Positions 33,614-45,071 of a stretch of DNA of 64,000 nucleotides are shown here, one piece after another (position 1 is the stretch's first letter; each line of letters starts with the position of its first letter). Made by a program: the position numbers and the translations under genes. The notes beneath the pieces were generated by a model that was not told where the DNA came from, did not search any database, and saw nothing but the letters and a program-made list of their open reading frames with translations. This DNA comes from Fusarium oxysporum f. sp. lycopersici 4287 (Eukaryota > Ascomycota > Sordariomycetes > Hypocreales > Nectriaceae), in the NCBI RefSeq assembly GCF_000149955.1, contig NC_030989.1, positions 1,502,341-1,566,340 on the forward strand, given 5' to 3'.

Positions 33614-34433
33614 ACCTTACATATATGTGGCTTGATGACTTGACTGGCGTTACAATGGGATATGTATTTAGCTATAACTACACTTATGAGCTGGCAGCGC
33701 TGTTTGAAAAAATTGGTGGTGTTACATGCATAAATCATACGAAGAATGATAATCAAATAGCGGTCCTCTATAGTATTTCCACGGTCTGTCTACCATCGTA
33801 AACCTGTCAGTCCAAACTAGGTTCCAATAACCCCGGTCCCTCTATTTATTATATGAAATGAGCCGCTTGACAATCGGTTCTGTTTGGTTTCAACACCTTC
33901 ATGTCATGGTAATACATCAAGTGACACTGAATACGAATTGCGCACATTTTTTTGAAGAAGATTATCTATTACTATTTCTCAATGAATGTGAGAAGCAAAG
34001 TCCACCACCGAAGTCAGGCCGTAGGCCGGGTATCACCACCATCCCAGAACCCATGTAACCATGAGAGACGATACATACAGGCTGAGCTTGTGTCAGGGCA
34101 GCACAAGTCTGCCGCTTCCCGTCGTCATCTCCCACGCCACCGCCCCCTTCTTCATCTGTCACAAACAGCATCAAGATCCCATCCATTCTAACATTTCGCG
34201 TCATTTCCATTAAAGGAGAGATAAGCCGTATGCATCATTAAACCCTCGAAAAACCTGACCCGTCATGTCCATTCATACCATTCACCATTATGTGAAGATT
34301 TTTTCCCACAAACCGACTCCTTGCACCGAGGAAATATGCTAAGGGTCCCAAAAGATCGAGGTACAGGCGTAAATTATGTATCAAACATGTGCAACGTAAA
34401 AGCATCAAACATCAAATTATCGTCCATCCTGAT
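33614..34433. other. Convergent intergenic region
   Basis: It lies between the pirin stop and the CFEM gene stop. Only short overlapping frames are present; I see no RNA gene or repeat. Confidence 0.55.
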
Positions 34434-35531
34434 TTAAAGGAGGAGCATGGCAATACCAGCTGCGGCGATGACACCAGCAGGGGCACCAGTCATCTGAGCA
34501 GCGGCCTGAATGAAAGTTAGAGATTTTCAATAGAATATAGGAGTGGATTAACTTACAGCATTGTCAGTGCCGGTGGTGGTGGCCGAAGCATCAGTGCCAG
34601 TAGCACTGGTAGCACCCTCGGTGGCGGTGGAGGCGTCAGTAACGGTCTCCGAAACCGACTCGGACTGAGAACCGCTGGTAACGGTGGTGAGAGTTCGGAC
34701 AACCTCAGTGCCATCAGTGGTGAATGTGGTGACCTCGGCGGATGCGGCAGAGTCGGTAGAGGCAGTCTCGGTGACGAGAGTTCGGACGATCTCAGTACCA
34801 TCGGAGGTGAAGGTGGTAACCTCAGCGGACTCGGCACCAGAGGTCTCGGTCTCAGACCCGGAGGTAATAGTAGAGACGATGGTAGAACCACCAGAGGTGA
34901 AAGTGGTGACAACTGCACCGCCGAGGATAGCCTTGCCGGTGGTGGTGAACTCATCTCCCTCGGAGTTGGTGAGGACGCTGGTGTAGGTGCTCACGGAAAC
35001 ATCGTCGGAAGCGCCAGTAGCAGTACCGCTGATGGTGGAGAGAGCAGAGGTGATGGTAGAATCGCCAGAGGTAAGGGTGCTAAGGACGGTTCGCACGGCG
35101 CCAGAGCCAGTAGCCGTGGCCGAAACCTCGCCAGAAGCACCAGTAGTGATCTGAACACCAGCTCCTGCGGAAGGTTAGATATGTTGATTCTTTTGTGGGA
35201 TCAGGGAAACTTACGGCGGCAGATCTCAAGACCGTAGTTCAGGACCTGGGCGGCCTGCTCACCGTTGCAGATAGCAGCAGAGCAGTCACGGAGACCGTAG
35301 ATGAAGTTCTGGTTGGTGCACAGGCAGCCAATATCGCCGGCGTCACATCCAAGCTCCTGGGACTTCTCGGCACTGACCATGTTGCCGGCGCAAGTACGCT
35401 GCTCATGGTTAGAGATACTCTAGCTGTGCACTGCTTGGATTTAGACTTACACCACACTGGGGGAGATCATCAGAGCTCTGGGCAACGGCGGCAGCAGCCA
35501 GGCCGAAGATGGTGAGGAAAGAAGACTTCAT
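34434..35531 (-). CDS. GPI-anchored CFEM-domain cell-wall protein
   Basis: Four exons (introns 35399-35450, 35165-35214, 34506-34556) give 314 codons. Signal peptide MKSSFLTIFGLAAAAVAQ is followed by a CFEM domain with all eight cysteines (PQCGRTC, LGC, IGCLC, RDC, AIC, EIC); the Asp in ELGCDAGDIGC is at the position of the heme-iron ligand Asp of characterised CFEM proteins. Next comes a Ser/Thr-rich stalk with about three copies of a repeat of roughly 35-40 residues (VTTFTSDGTEIVRTL, VTTFTTDGTEVVRTL, VTTFTSGGSTIVSTI). The C-terminus (AGVIAAAGIAMLLL after small residues) is a GPI-attachment signal. CFEM proteins act in heme/iron capture, adhesion or wall structure; the first fits the FTR1/FET3 pair nearby, but no link is shown. 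Confidence 0.9.
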
Positions 35532-38500
35532 CTTGACGATTTTGCTTGATCGATGGTCTGTATCAAATTGGTGGATTAGTTGAGGTCTCTTATGAAGTTT
35601 GTAGCGACAGTAAGAAGGCGATGGTGAACGAAGGTAGGTTTTGCGAGCGTGTTAGGCGAGCGATGTAAACGAGGGGAAGTTAGACAGTGAATCACCGCCA
35701 GCAGGAGCAGAGGCGACCCGTGAATAAATGAAGTGCGACTACCGGCGGCCTGCTCCTGAGGCACGCGAGTGATGTTTGCGTGAGACAAAGCAAGGGACCG
35801 TGTATCACAGAGGTATGGAAGAGCCGAGAACAAGAAGTGTGTAGCCCTCAGCCCCTCGCAATGCGATGTTCAGTGCTCGCGTTCCGGTGTCAAATCACAC
35901 AATCACCAAGTTGGAATGAGGCAAACTTGTTGACAAGCAAAAAAGGCGCCGGCAAAGATGGACAGTGTAGCTGGAGTAATAACGAGGAGATAGTAACTTA
36001 CCTTGATGGTAATTGATATGTGACTACGGCACAAACGAAGGTGATCGATCTCGTATAAGAGTGAGACGAAGTGAGACTGGCCTGGGGGCTGGAGGTTGGG
36101 AGATAAACTCGATTGAGTTGTTGGAGAGAGGATGTTTGAGATGTTGGAATGAAAATTTCTCAAGGCTGATATTGATGTGGAACAAGAGGAAGGGTGAGGA
36201 GGAAGCTGTGGCTTTAAAGGCAGGAGTAAGTGGTGGGTGGGCGGGAGCCAGAATCTTGATCTTGGCGTGACGGTTGCTTGCTTTGCAGGAGCGAGCAGTG
36301 CTTGCCAGCTGGTAAGGCAAGTGCAGGCAGGGTACCCTAGCTAAACGGTGTGTTTCCCAGCTTGGCATTGGCGGTCTAGCAGGGCAAGCACGGCACGGGC
36401 TTGATCTTGCCTTGTCACTACGTACGTCCTCTTAGAGTCAGAGGAAACTGCCATCACAGATTGAAGCGTAAATCTGCACCTGGGCCAGTACCTTGCTGCT
36501 TGGCTTGGATACCGCCTGCAGGGAGACCACCGATGGCACGGGAGGGGCCAACGCTAATACGACCCAGTCCAGTCAAGGCTCAGTTGCTGGCGGGGAAGCT
36601 AGAAAGTCCACTCCACTGGGCCGGACCGTCAAAGACACAGACTCCAGCACAGACGGACAGGGCCAGGCACTTGGAGGCCCCCCCATGTTGACTATGATGT
36701 TGTTTTACGGGGATGTTTTGTCAACGACAGAAGGATATTACGATGAGCCAAGCAATTTCTCATTTGTGATTTTGCTCCGCCATGGTAATTGAGTCAATGC
36801 AATCGAGAATTGGGTATCCAAACCAGACGTCAATGCCGTAATTGGAGATACACAATGAGGTCAGAGCATGAGCTGTAGACAAGATGGGTTACCCCTGTCA
36901 CAGCGGGGAGCGGCTTTTATAGCAACTTGTCCACGTCGGTGACGCTGGTGTAAGTGGCTGCGAGGGTCTCACAGTTAAAGTTCTTACACTCAAAATTCTT
37001 GTATTTTCGCCCAGGGGACACTTTGACTTTGACGTTATGATATCTGCGGCGGGGTAAAGAAGTTGACAAAGCAAGCTACCTACTGGAAAAGTTTCATATT
37101 CATTAGCAACTAGGGATACTATCAGGGAAGCTGCAGCATATGAGATGGAAAAAGAGGTCAAGGTGAGTGATAGCTGGACGGGCTGCCACGCTAGATCGCC
37201 AACCACCCGCATCGGCACCCACATCATGGCGCATGGGGCTTTGAAACCGGACGGGAGCTGATGCGAGGACAAATTGATATTCAAAACTCGATGTCCTCGT
37301 TGGGTTTGCCAATAGCGCGTGCGTGGTAGTTTCTGTGCTTCTTTGCTAGCCAAACTTTCGGATATCGGTCCTACCACCAATAAAGCCTGTGGAGGCAAAA
37401 AGATGCAAACTTGACTTGATCACACCAGACTAGAAAACTGGATCAGCTCTCGTCTATGACGGAACTCTCTTGGGTCACCGTGAAGAAATGAATTGATTGA
37501 GGCAAGCAGGAAGTAACTCGTATGCCGAGCCGGATAACGGCCACAGGAGCATGAAGGAAGGAAAACGGGTATGACGATTGCCAATAACAGTACCCTGCTT
37601 GCCCAGTTCAGTGCAATTGATGTTGTGTTGTGCTCCTGCCACAGCAACCATCATCTTTGCCAGGCAATCACAACCAAGTACCACAGTTTCATCTAAACAC
37701 TATCCCAGATTTCCATCTTCTAAAGACCACCCATGGCAGTAGCTCACAGTACGTGTGATATCGCATCTCCAATTATCGAGAGTGAAGTTAGTCGTCGTTG
37801 GCCAGTGGCGTTGGTGCTCTCTCCGATTGGCCAATTACCCATGTACTAATCCATCCTTGGCAACCACACAAAAACAAGCTGAGGTGTTAGCCAACTTTTG
37901 ACTCCCTGGCAACCGGGAAGCGGAATCATGTTCTTTTTTCTTTCTTGTCCTTTGGGAACTTTCTTCTCGATTCCTGAATCAGATGAGATGGTGTCAATGG
38001 TGATGGTAGTGTGGTGCGTACCTGTCTCAGGAACAGACAAGTGCAATTTAGGCCTCAAACCCGACCTTCTATTTGTTGATTATCATTTGTCCGTGCAATC
38101 ATGGCAATCTCTGTATCAATTTCGCATTGTGGTTGTGTCTTATCAGGTTTTCGCTTAATATCATCTACAACATCGTTCTCCTCAAGCCTGATCTTTCGAT
38201 GATGCCTACCCCACTTGAACCAACTCATCCACTTCAACTCGTCCCACTCTGTACCCATCGAGAACTTCCACCACAAACCCTGTGCTGTCTGTGATTGTGA
38301 TGCTCGATTCCCTGCTCAGCTGGCTTTGATGAGCTGTGCCCAGACTAGCCACCCAACGGGCCAAGCCACTCAAGCCACACGCCAAGCGAGCCAAGAGAAC
38401 CAGGGGTTAGGTCAACTGGTGGGCTCTTGATGTCATCCATCGCATCATCGTCTGTTTTCTTCTGTTTCTCTCATGGCCCACGCTTCTACCCCAGCGAATG

Positions 38501-39876
38501 GCTCAAGGCCCTGTCGAGCTGGACAGACCAGCCTGGGCCTTGACTTTGAGCCTTGCTCGATATTGGGTATTCAACATCCCTCCACCTCTTGGGCCTCGGG
38601 AGTTTCGTCTTCATCTCAATGCCACGTTTTCCGTCTCGTCATCGTGACGATCTTGGTTGTCACTTCATTGAATTCAATTCCTATCGGAATTCTGTTTCAT
38701 GTTTCATTCCTGATCAACTGTCGTCTGATCATCGTCATGGTTAAAACTGATAATCTTATGGAGATGCTTAAAAACGAAGTGCGACAATTATCGGCCCCTT
38801 GGAAGACCGGAACCTCGCTCCGATCGAAGCATCTCATAAACTTGAGACACCAGCCACTGTCTAACTTGCAGTTCAGCTCGCATATTGTGGCTGGCTCTCC
38901 CTGCGACGTCGTAATGTCTCACCATCTCCAATTTGGCAGAGTTTTGGAGGTCACCAGCCCTCTCGAAGTCTCTTTCATTTCCAGCAGCCCAATCGCAAAG
39001 GACCTGGCTTTGAAACTGGATAATACCTTATTGGGACTCGGGTCACATTCGTAAACTGTCGCATCAGAACCAATTGGTGATTAGTGTGTAGCCTAACACC
39101 TGGAAATGCAGTAAATTGCCCAATTGGGTATGCTCCAGGGTGGCTGTGTTGTTCAAACTCTCAGACCTCGTAGCATAATAATCGACGGCTCTAGAGTCTC
39201 GATCTACTGTAGTTCAAGAGCTGTATATTGCGATAGACAAGGATATCCAGCTCTATTATCGAATTATCGATGCACGAACCCGTAGACCTTCAACTTGTCT
39301 GGCTAGACTGTTGCTGATCACCACATTCAGCTGAGCTTGCATAATCGGGCGTCGCGCCAACAGCAAAAGTGCCATCTCGATAGTGACAACGATCTTCGCC
39401 GAACTGCAGCTACCCTTGGTTGCCTGCCATTGGATATCAAGAAGACGGTAAAGGCTTCAACTTCAATCGGAAAACAGTTACCCACCTACGCCAGCTTCAG
39501 TTGACTGCCGCTATTATTCTCAACGCCTATCAGCCCAAGCCACCTTATGTCCATGGATTACAGAAAGTATCACAGCATAACGAAATATTAAACATAAAAT
39601 ATTATTCAAATGCGCAAGCATCAACATAAACTATCTAAGTCAATAGCAGCTGCAGCTTCACGAGCAGACTTCCATAGTCTCAATATCATTAACCTAACAA
39701 TATACTCCGGTATAAGCATGCTCAAGGGGGATCATTGCCGCCCAAGGTACCCATACATAACCAAACATCAAATTACCTTTCCATCGCTGTATCGTAGCAT
39801 GCCTCCCAAAACATGTCTTCGTTTTCAACTCATCCATTGTCATAAATACATGTGCGCAGACAGCTCTTGCTGTTTT
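35532..39876. other. 4.3-kb gene-poor region
   Basis: The longest frames (36898-37398 minus, 38473-39054 plus) lack domains and coding-like composition, and I do not support them as genes. The left end is the CFEM gene promoter. No tRNA, rRNA or transposon end was recognised. Confidence 0.5.
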
Positions 39877-42728
39877 CTAACCGCTGCACATAATGCAGGA
39901 TTCGGGATCCTCAATGCTACCTGTTACACGATTAGTATCTTCATTCATGCCGAAGGAACGTTTGTCACTCACACTGCAGGACAGCCTCCGAGTAGATATC
40001 GCGCTCACGATCCTCGTTGTCCTTGTCTTGATCCTCAGACTGAGGGTTCTTCTTGACACCCAACTCTTCTTCCTGAACCTTCTCGGCAGGCTCAGTAGGA
40101 AGAGCCCTGGGGCTGTCACCCTCCTCAACATCAGCCTTGATGGTGGGCGCACGTCCAGGTACCGTCGCAGTACCATTTAGGCTCTTGGCGGCATTGCCGT
40201 TCAGGCCGCTGTCTTGGGAGCCAGTCCTGCTACCGTTCAGTTCAGTACGTCCCATAGTTGAGGGCGAGGACATGAGGTAGCTTGAACCAGCAGGAGGAGC
40301 ACGCTTCTTTAGAGGCTTGATCTGAGCTGAATTGGAATCGGCAAGCTTGAGAGCCTGTTGATCAACAGTGAACTGAATAGGAGCAGCAGCAGCCTGTGTA
40401 CGAAGGTAGTACATGCCAGTCTTGAGGCCAAGCTTCCAGCCTGCAAAGTGCATACTGGTGATCTTGCCCATCGTGGGGTCTTTCATGTGGATGTTCAGTG
40501 ACTGGGACTGATCAATGAAGGCACCTCGATCAGCAGCCATCTGAACGACTTGGCGCTGAGAGATCTCCCAAACGGTCTTATACAGAGCCTTGACATCGGC
40601 AGGGATGTTGGGAATGTTCTGAATGGAACCATTCTCAGCAATGATGCGGTTCTTCATAGCATCGGACCACAGACCCATGTCGACAAGGTCCTTGAGCAGC
40701 CAGGGGTTGACAACCTGGAACTCACCAGCGAGAACACGTCGTTGGTAGATGTTGGAGGTGTAGGGCTCGAAGCACTCGTTGTTGCCCAGAATCTGGGAGG
40801 TACTGGCCGTAGGCATAGGAGCAAGGAGCAGACTGTTACGGATGCCGTGTGTCTTGACTTCCTCTCGAAGAGTCTCCCAGTCCCAGAGGTCAGAGGGCTT
40901 GACGTTCCACATGTCGAACTGGAGGATACCCTCAGAGGCGGGGGAACCTTTGAAGGTGGAGTAGGGACCCTCCTCCTTAGCCAGCTGCACGGAGGCAGTG
41001 AGGGCAGCGTGGTAAATGGTCTCGAAGATCTGCTTGTTGAGCTCACGAGCCTCGGGTGACTCGAAGGGCATGCGCAGAGCAAAGGAAAGCATCGGCAAGG
41101 CCCTGAACACCAAGACCAATGGGTCGGTGGCGCATGTTACTGTTGCGAGCCTCCTGGACAGGGTAGTGGTTCACATCGATGATCTTGTTCAGGTTGCGAA
41201 TAACAACCTGACTGACCTTGTGCAACTTCTTGAAGTCGTAGCAAGCCTCATCGTAGTTGATGAAAGAGGGCAGAGCCAGAGAGGCAAGGTTGCAGACAGC
41301 GACCTCGTCAGGGGCACAGTACTCAATAATTTCAGTGCACAGGTTGGAGCTTCGGATGGTACCGAGGTTCTTTTGGTTGCTCTTGCGGTTGCAGGCATCC
41401 TTGTAGAGCATGAATGGGTTTCCGGTCTCAGTCTGGGCCTCAAGAATGGCGTACCAAAGTTTCTGAGCCTTGATAGTCTTGCGACCCTTGCCCTCCTTCT
41501 CGTACTTTTCGTACAGAGCCTCGAACTCCTCTCCGTAGCAGTCGGCGAGGCCAGGGCACTCGTTGGGGCACATCAGCGTCCAGTCGCCGTTCTTTTCAAC
41601 ACGCTTCATGAAAAGATCAGGGATCCAAAGGGCGAGGAAAAGGTCACGGGCACGGACCTCCTCTTTACCGTGGTTCTTACGGAGATCAAGGAACTCGAAG
41701 ACATCAGAGTGCCAAGGCTCGAGGTAGATGGCAAAAGCACCGGGTCGCTTGTTGCCACCCTGGTCGACATAGCGAGCAGTGTTGTTGAAGACACGAAGCA
41801 TAGGAACAACACCGTTCGATGTACCGTTGGTACCGGCGATGTAGGAGCCAGTAGCACGGATACGGTGCACGTTCAGACCAATACCACCAGCCATCTTGGA
41901 GATCATGGCACAGGTCTTGAGAGTATCGTAGATTCCCTCAATACTGTCGTCCTTCATATCAACCAAGAAGCAAGATGACAATTGGGGCTGAGGGGTGCCG
42001 GCGTTGAAGAGCGTGGGAGAGGCATGTGTGAAGAATTTGCTGGACATCAGGTTGTATGTCTCCAAGACTCGCTCGATATCATCACCCCAAATACCAACAG
42101 ACACACGCATGATCATGTGCTGAGGGCGCTCGACAATCTTACCGTCAATCTTGAGGAGGTATGATCGCTCCAAAGTCTTGAAGCCAAAGTATTGGTATTG
42201 GAAATCGCGGTCATAGACAATGGCAGAGTCCAACTCCTCCTTATGTCGCATGACGCACTCATAAGTCTCCTTGGAGATCATGGGTGACGGTCGGCCGTTC
42301 TTGGGGTTCACATAGTGGTAGAGGTCGCTCACAACAGCGGACCATTGCTTCTTGGTCTGCTTGTGAAGGTTGGAGACGGCAATACGGGCCGCAAGGATGG
42401 CATAGTCGGGGTGTGTGACGGTCATGTACGCAGCAGTCTCAGCGGCCTAGTGGTCAATTAGCTGGTGTCTGGAGCAGTCATGATGAGCGAGTCACTTACA
42501 AGATCGTCCAATTGCACGGTGGTGACACCGCCGTAGACACCGGAGATAACCTTCTGGGTGATGGCAACGGGGTCAACGTGGTCCATGTCAAGACCATAAC
42601 ACAGTCTCGAGACACGAGCAGTGATCTTGTCGAACTGAACACGTTCTTGGCGCCCATCTAATGAGCAAGTCAATCATCATGAGTTCTTATATTGTCAGAT
42701 CATACATACCTCTCTTTCTGACGAACAT
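39877..42728 (-). CDS. RNR1: Ribonucleotide reductase large subunit, with a one-base frameshift
   Basis: Exons: 42728-42710 (MFVRKR), 42657-42500, 42446-39973 and 39920-39877. The protein is class Ia R1: [20 protein letters not shown] with the first active-site Cys in QLSSCFLVD, the [10 protein letters not shown] radical-site block, and [13 protein letters not shown]. The last exon supplies the C-terminal redox tail [14 protein letters not shown]. It reduces ribonucleoside diphosphates to deoxy forms with the R2 subunit. The frame breaks after [11 protein letters not shown]: an AAA at 41081-41083 (plus strand) where AA would keep the conserved [20 protein letters not shown] in frame. Total spliced length is 2695 nt; removing that one base gives 2694 nt, exactly 898 codons (897 aa). 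A base-call or assembly error is the simplest reading. Confidence 0.93.
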
Positions 42729-43586
42729 GATGGTGGTGAGGAAGGATAAGGTGGGGAGGTCGGATTTGAGCTTATAGCAGGATCTATTCCTGCTGATAGA
42801 AGAGATTAAAAGGCAGAGAGCGTCTGAAGGGTATTGACGCTTCGGTGAAAGAGAACGTGAGAATTATTATAAAATTCGTCGTATTTTGTTGTGGTTGTTG
42901 AGGAGATGAGAGAAGCAAATTTCGCGTGGATGGTCGAGGTGGTTTTAAGGGAGGCGCGTCCAGAGACGCGACGCCAAGTTCTTAGCGCGACAAACAGTGA
43001 CAGGCATCGCCGCAATCCATTAAAAAAGCCCCGCCTGAAACCTGAGGCAACGCCCCGTTTGATGCTTTGACTGGTAGATATGGGGGGTTATGCTGGTGAT
43101 TGGAGCGAGTTATAGGGATTCACTTGACTCGCATGAGTTTAACAAGGACAGGAGTATCGTAATTCGTGGTTATCTCATTCACTTTACGCCTGCAATGAGC
43201 CAAAACTCTTCTTCCCCTTTCCCACATCGCGTCCTCGCGTCACCTAGTCATTTTGCGTTGCTGCAGCGCTTGGTGGGGTTCATGGGGGGCAGACAACGGC
43301 GCGAAATCACGTGAGATCCATGCAAATTAATAATTGTCTTTGGAAGCTCTCGTAAGCAGGAGAACATCCCGTGGAATTAACTGAGCTTGGACCTTGGACT
43401 GAGGTTGACGGGAGGATGAGACCTTGAACGAAAACGTAGATCAAAGAGCCAATCATCGTCGTGAACCAAGACTACCTTCCTGTTTTCCGTTTTTGAGTCT
43501 AAAAAAAGGCAGCTAGAGATTACAGTTGCGAGGCAGCAACAAGTCAGTGACTCACGCTGGAGTCAAGCAAGAGACGTTTAAGATCA
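42729..43586. promoter_or_regulatory. Divergent promoter RNR1/TatD with Mlu1-type ACGCGA boxes
   Basis: It contains ACGCGA cores at 42922-42927 (reverse), 42966-42971 (forward), 43227-43232 (reverse) and 43235-43240 (reverse), plus ACGCGC at 42954-42959 (reverse). These match the MBF/DSC1 cell-cycle box (ACGCGT/ACGCGA) that drives S-phase genes, RNR among them, in yeasts. The cluster nearest RNR1 lies about 190-245 bp from its start codon. Confidence 0.55.
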
Positions 43587-44983
43587 ATGACATCGAGACC
43601 TCTCTTTCACTGTTTTCAATCTTCAGCAAGAATTGGTTTCAGGACGTCAAGTCTCAGATTTCAAGCCTCACAATTTCGCAATATGGCTTCTTCACCAACG
43701 CCTCAGCCCGTTGAGGGCTCCAGTTACAAACCTAGATACATCGATGTATGTCAATCACCCAATATACATCCGATATCAGATCCCGTTAACACATAGCGTT
43801 ACTAGTAGATTGGCATCAACTTGACCGATCCTATCTTCCGAGGCAAATACCACGGCAAAGAGCGACACCCCGACGATCTCGATGCTATTATCGGAAGAGC
43901 CCGTGAAGTTGGTTGTACAAAACTTATAGTGACCGGCTCAGACCTTGGCAACTCTCGAGATGCCCTCATCCTTGCCAGAGATTATGGTGAGTCTCACCCC
44001 TGTTTATCAATCTGATAACAAGACTAACATCACCCACAGCCGGAACTATATTCGGGACTGCAGGCATTCATCCCTGTAGCAGCTCCGTCTTCAGTGAAGC
44101 GGGTCCTTCTCACGAGTCTGAGCACACAACACCATGTGATCCCGATCCTTCAGCTCCAGTCTCGGAAGAGCACCCCCCTTGCCCAACAAAGACTGGTAAA
44201 CTCATCAGAGACTTGACTTCTTTGGTGAAAGAGGCCCAAGCATCAGGTCAGAAGAGCCTTGTGGCTATGGGTGAGTTTGGGCTTGACTATGATCGACTGC
44301 ATTACTGCTCGAAGAGCATCCAGCTCCATTCCTTCGCAGCTCAGCTCCAGGTTGCTGCGTCGATATCTCCTCAGCTCCCCTTGTTCCTCCACTCTCGCGC
44401 GGCCCACAATGACTTTGTTCGGCTTCTGAAGGAGGCTTTTGGTGAGAAGCTAGAGAAGTTGGAGAAGGGCGGCGTAGTGCATAGTTTCACTGGCACAGCT
44501 GAGGAGATGCGCGAGTTGATGGACTTGGGTCTATACATTGGTATAAATGGATGCAGCTTCAAGACTGTAGAGAACTGCGCTGTTGTCAAGGAAGTTCACC
44601 TCGACCGTCTTATGATTGAGACCGATGGACCATGGTGTGAGGTGCGACCAAGCCACGAGGGCTACAAGTATCTGATCGAGAAGAAAGAGACGCCCAATAC
44701 CGAGAACCAACAGAATGGCACTGCCGCTACCGCTGAATCTGCACAAAAACCGCAAAAGCAGTCGAAGAAGAACCAGAAGAAAGAGCCGGAGGTCCTGGAA
44801 CGATACAAGACTGTCAAGAAGGAGAAGTGGGAAGAGGGAGCCATGGTGAAGGGGCGCAACGAACCGTGCAATATCGAGCGTGTCGCCAAGATCATCGCAG
44901 GTATCAAGGGAGTTAGTATCGAGGAAGTTTGCGAAGCTGCATGGAAGAACACAGTGACAGTTTTCGGACTTGAAGAGAGCTAA
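43587..44983 (+). CDS. TatD-family metal-dependent deoxyribonuclease
   Basis: Three exons (introns 43746-43808, 43987-44039) give 426 codons. Core motifs in order are YIDIGINLTDPIF, IVTGSDLGNSRDALILARDY, TAGIHPCSS, MGEFGLDYDRLHY (metal-binding Glu), LPLFLHSRAAHNDF, GGVVHSFTGTAEEM and RLMIETDGPWCEV (metal-binding Asp). This is the eukaryotic TATDN1-like branch, a 3'-5' DNA/RNA exonuclease linked to repair and apoptosis-like DNA degradation. The first ATG gives an Arg/Ser-rich N-terminus (MTSRPLFHCFQSSARIGFRT) like a mitochondrial presequence; the internal ATG at 43683 (MASSPTPQPVEG) gives a cytosolic form. A Lys-rich insertion (KPQKQSKKNQKKEPEV) is fungal-type. Confidence 0.9.
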
Positions 44984-45071
44984 GAATTGGCTGATCAGTC
45001 ATGTTGTCATGGGGGTATCAAATAGAGAAGAAAGACATAGACCATGCGCCGTTATAGATCCAACATTTGTT

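Noticed and set aside
36898..37398. 166-codon minus-strand frame in the 4.3-kb gene-poor region
   Set aside because: No motif and random-looking composition; overlapped by other frames.
38473..39054. 193-codon plus-strand frame with a hydrophobic middle
   Set aside because: It could pass for a membrane protein, but the hydrophobic run comes from T-rich DNA and no family resemblance is visible.
41016..41978. 320-codon plus-strand frame over RNR1
   Set aside because: Shadow of the highly expressed, biased-codon RNR1 gene.
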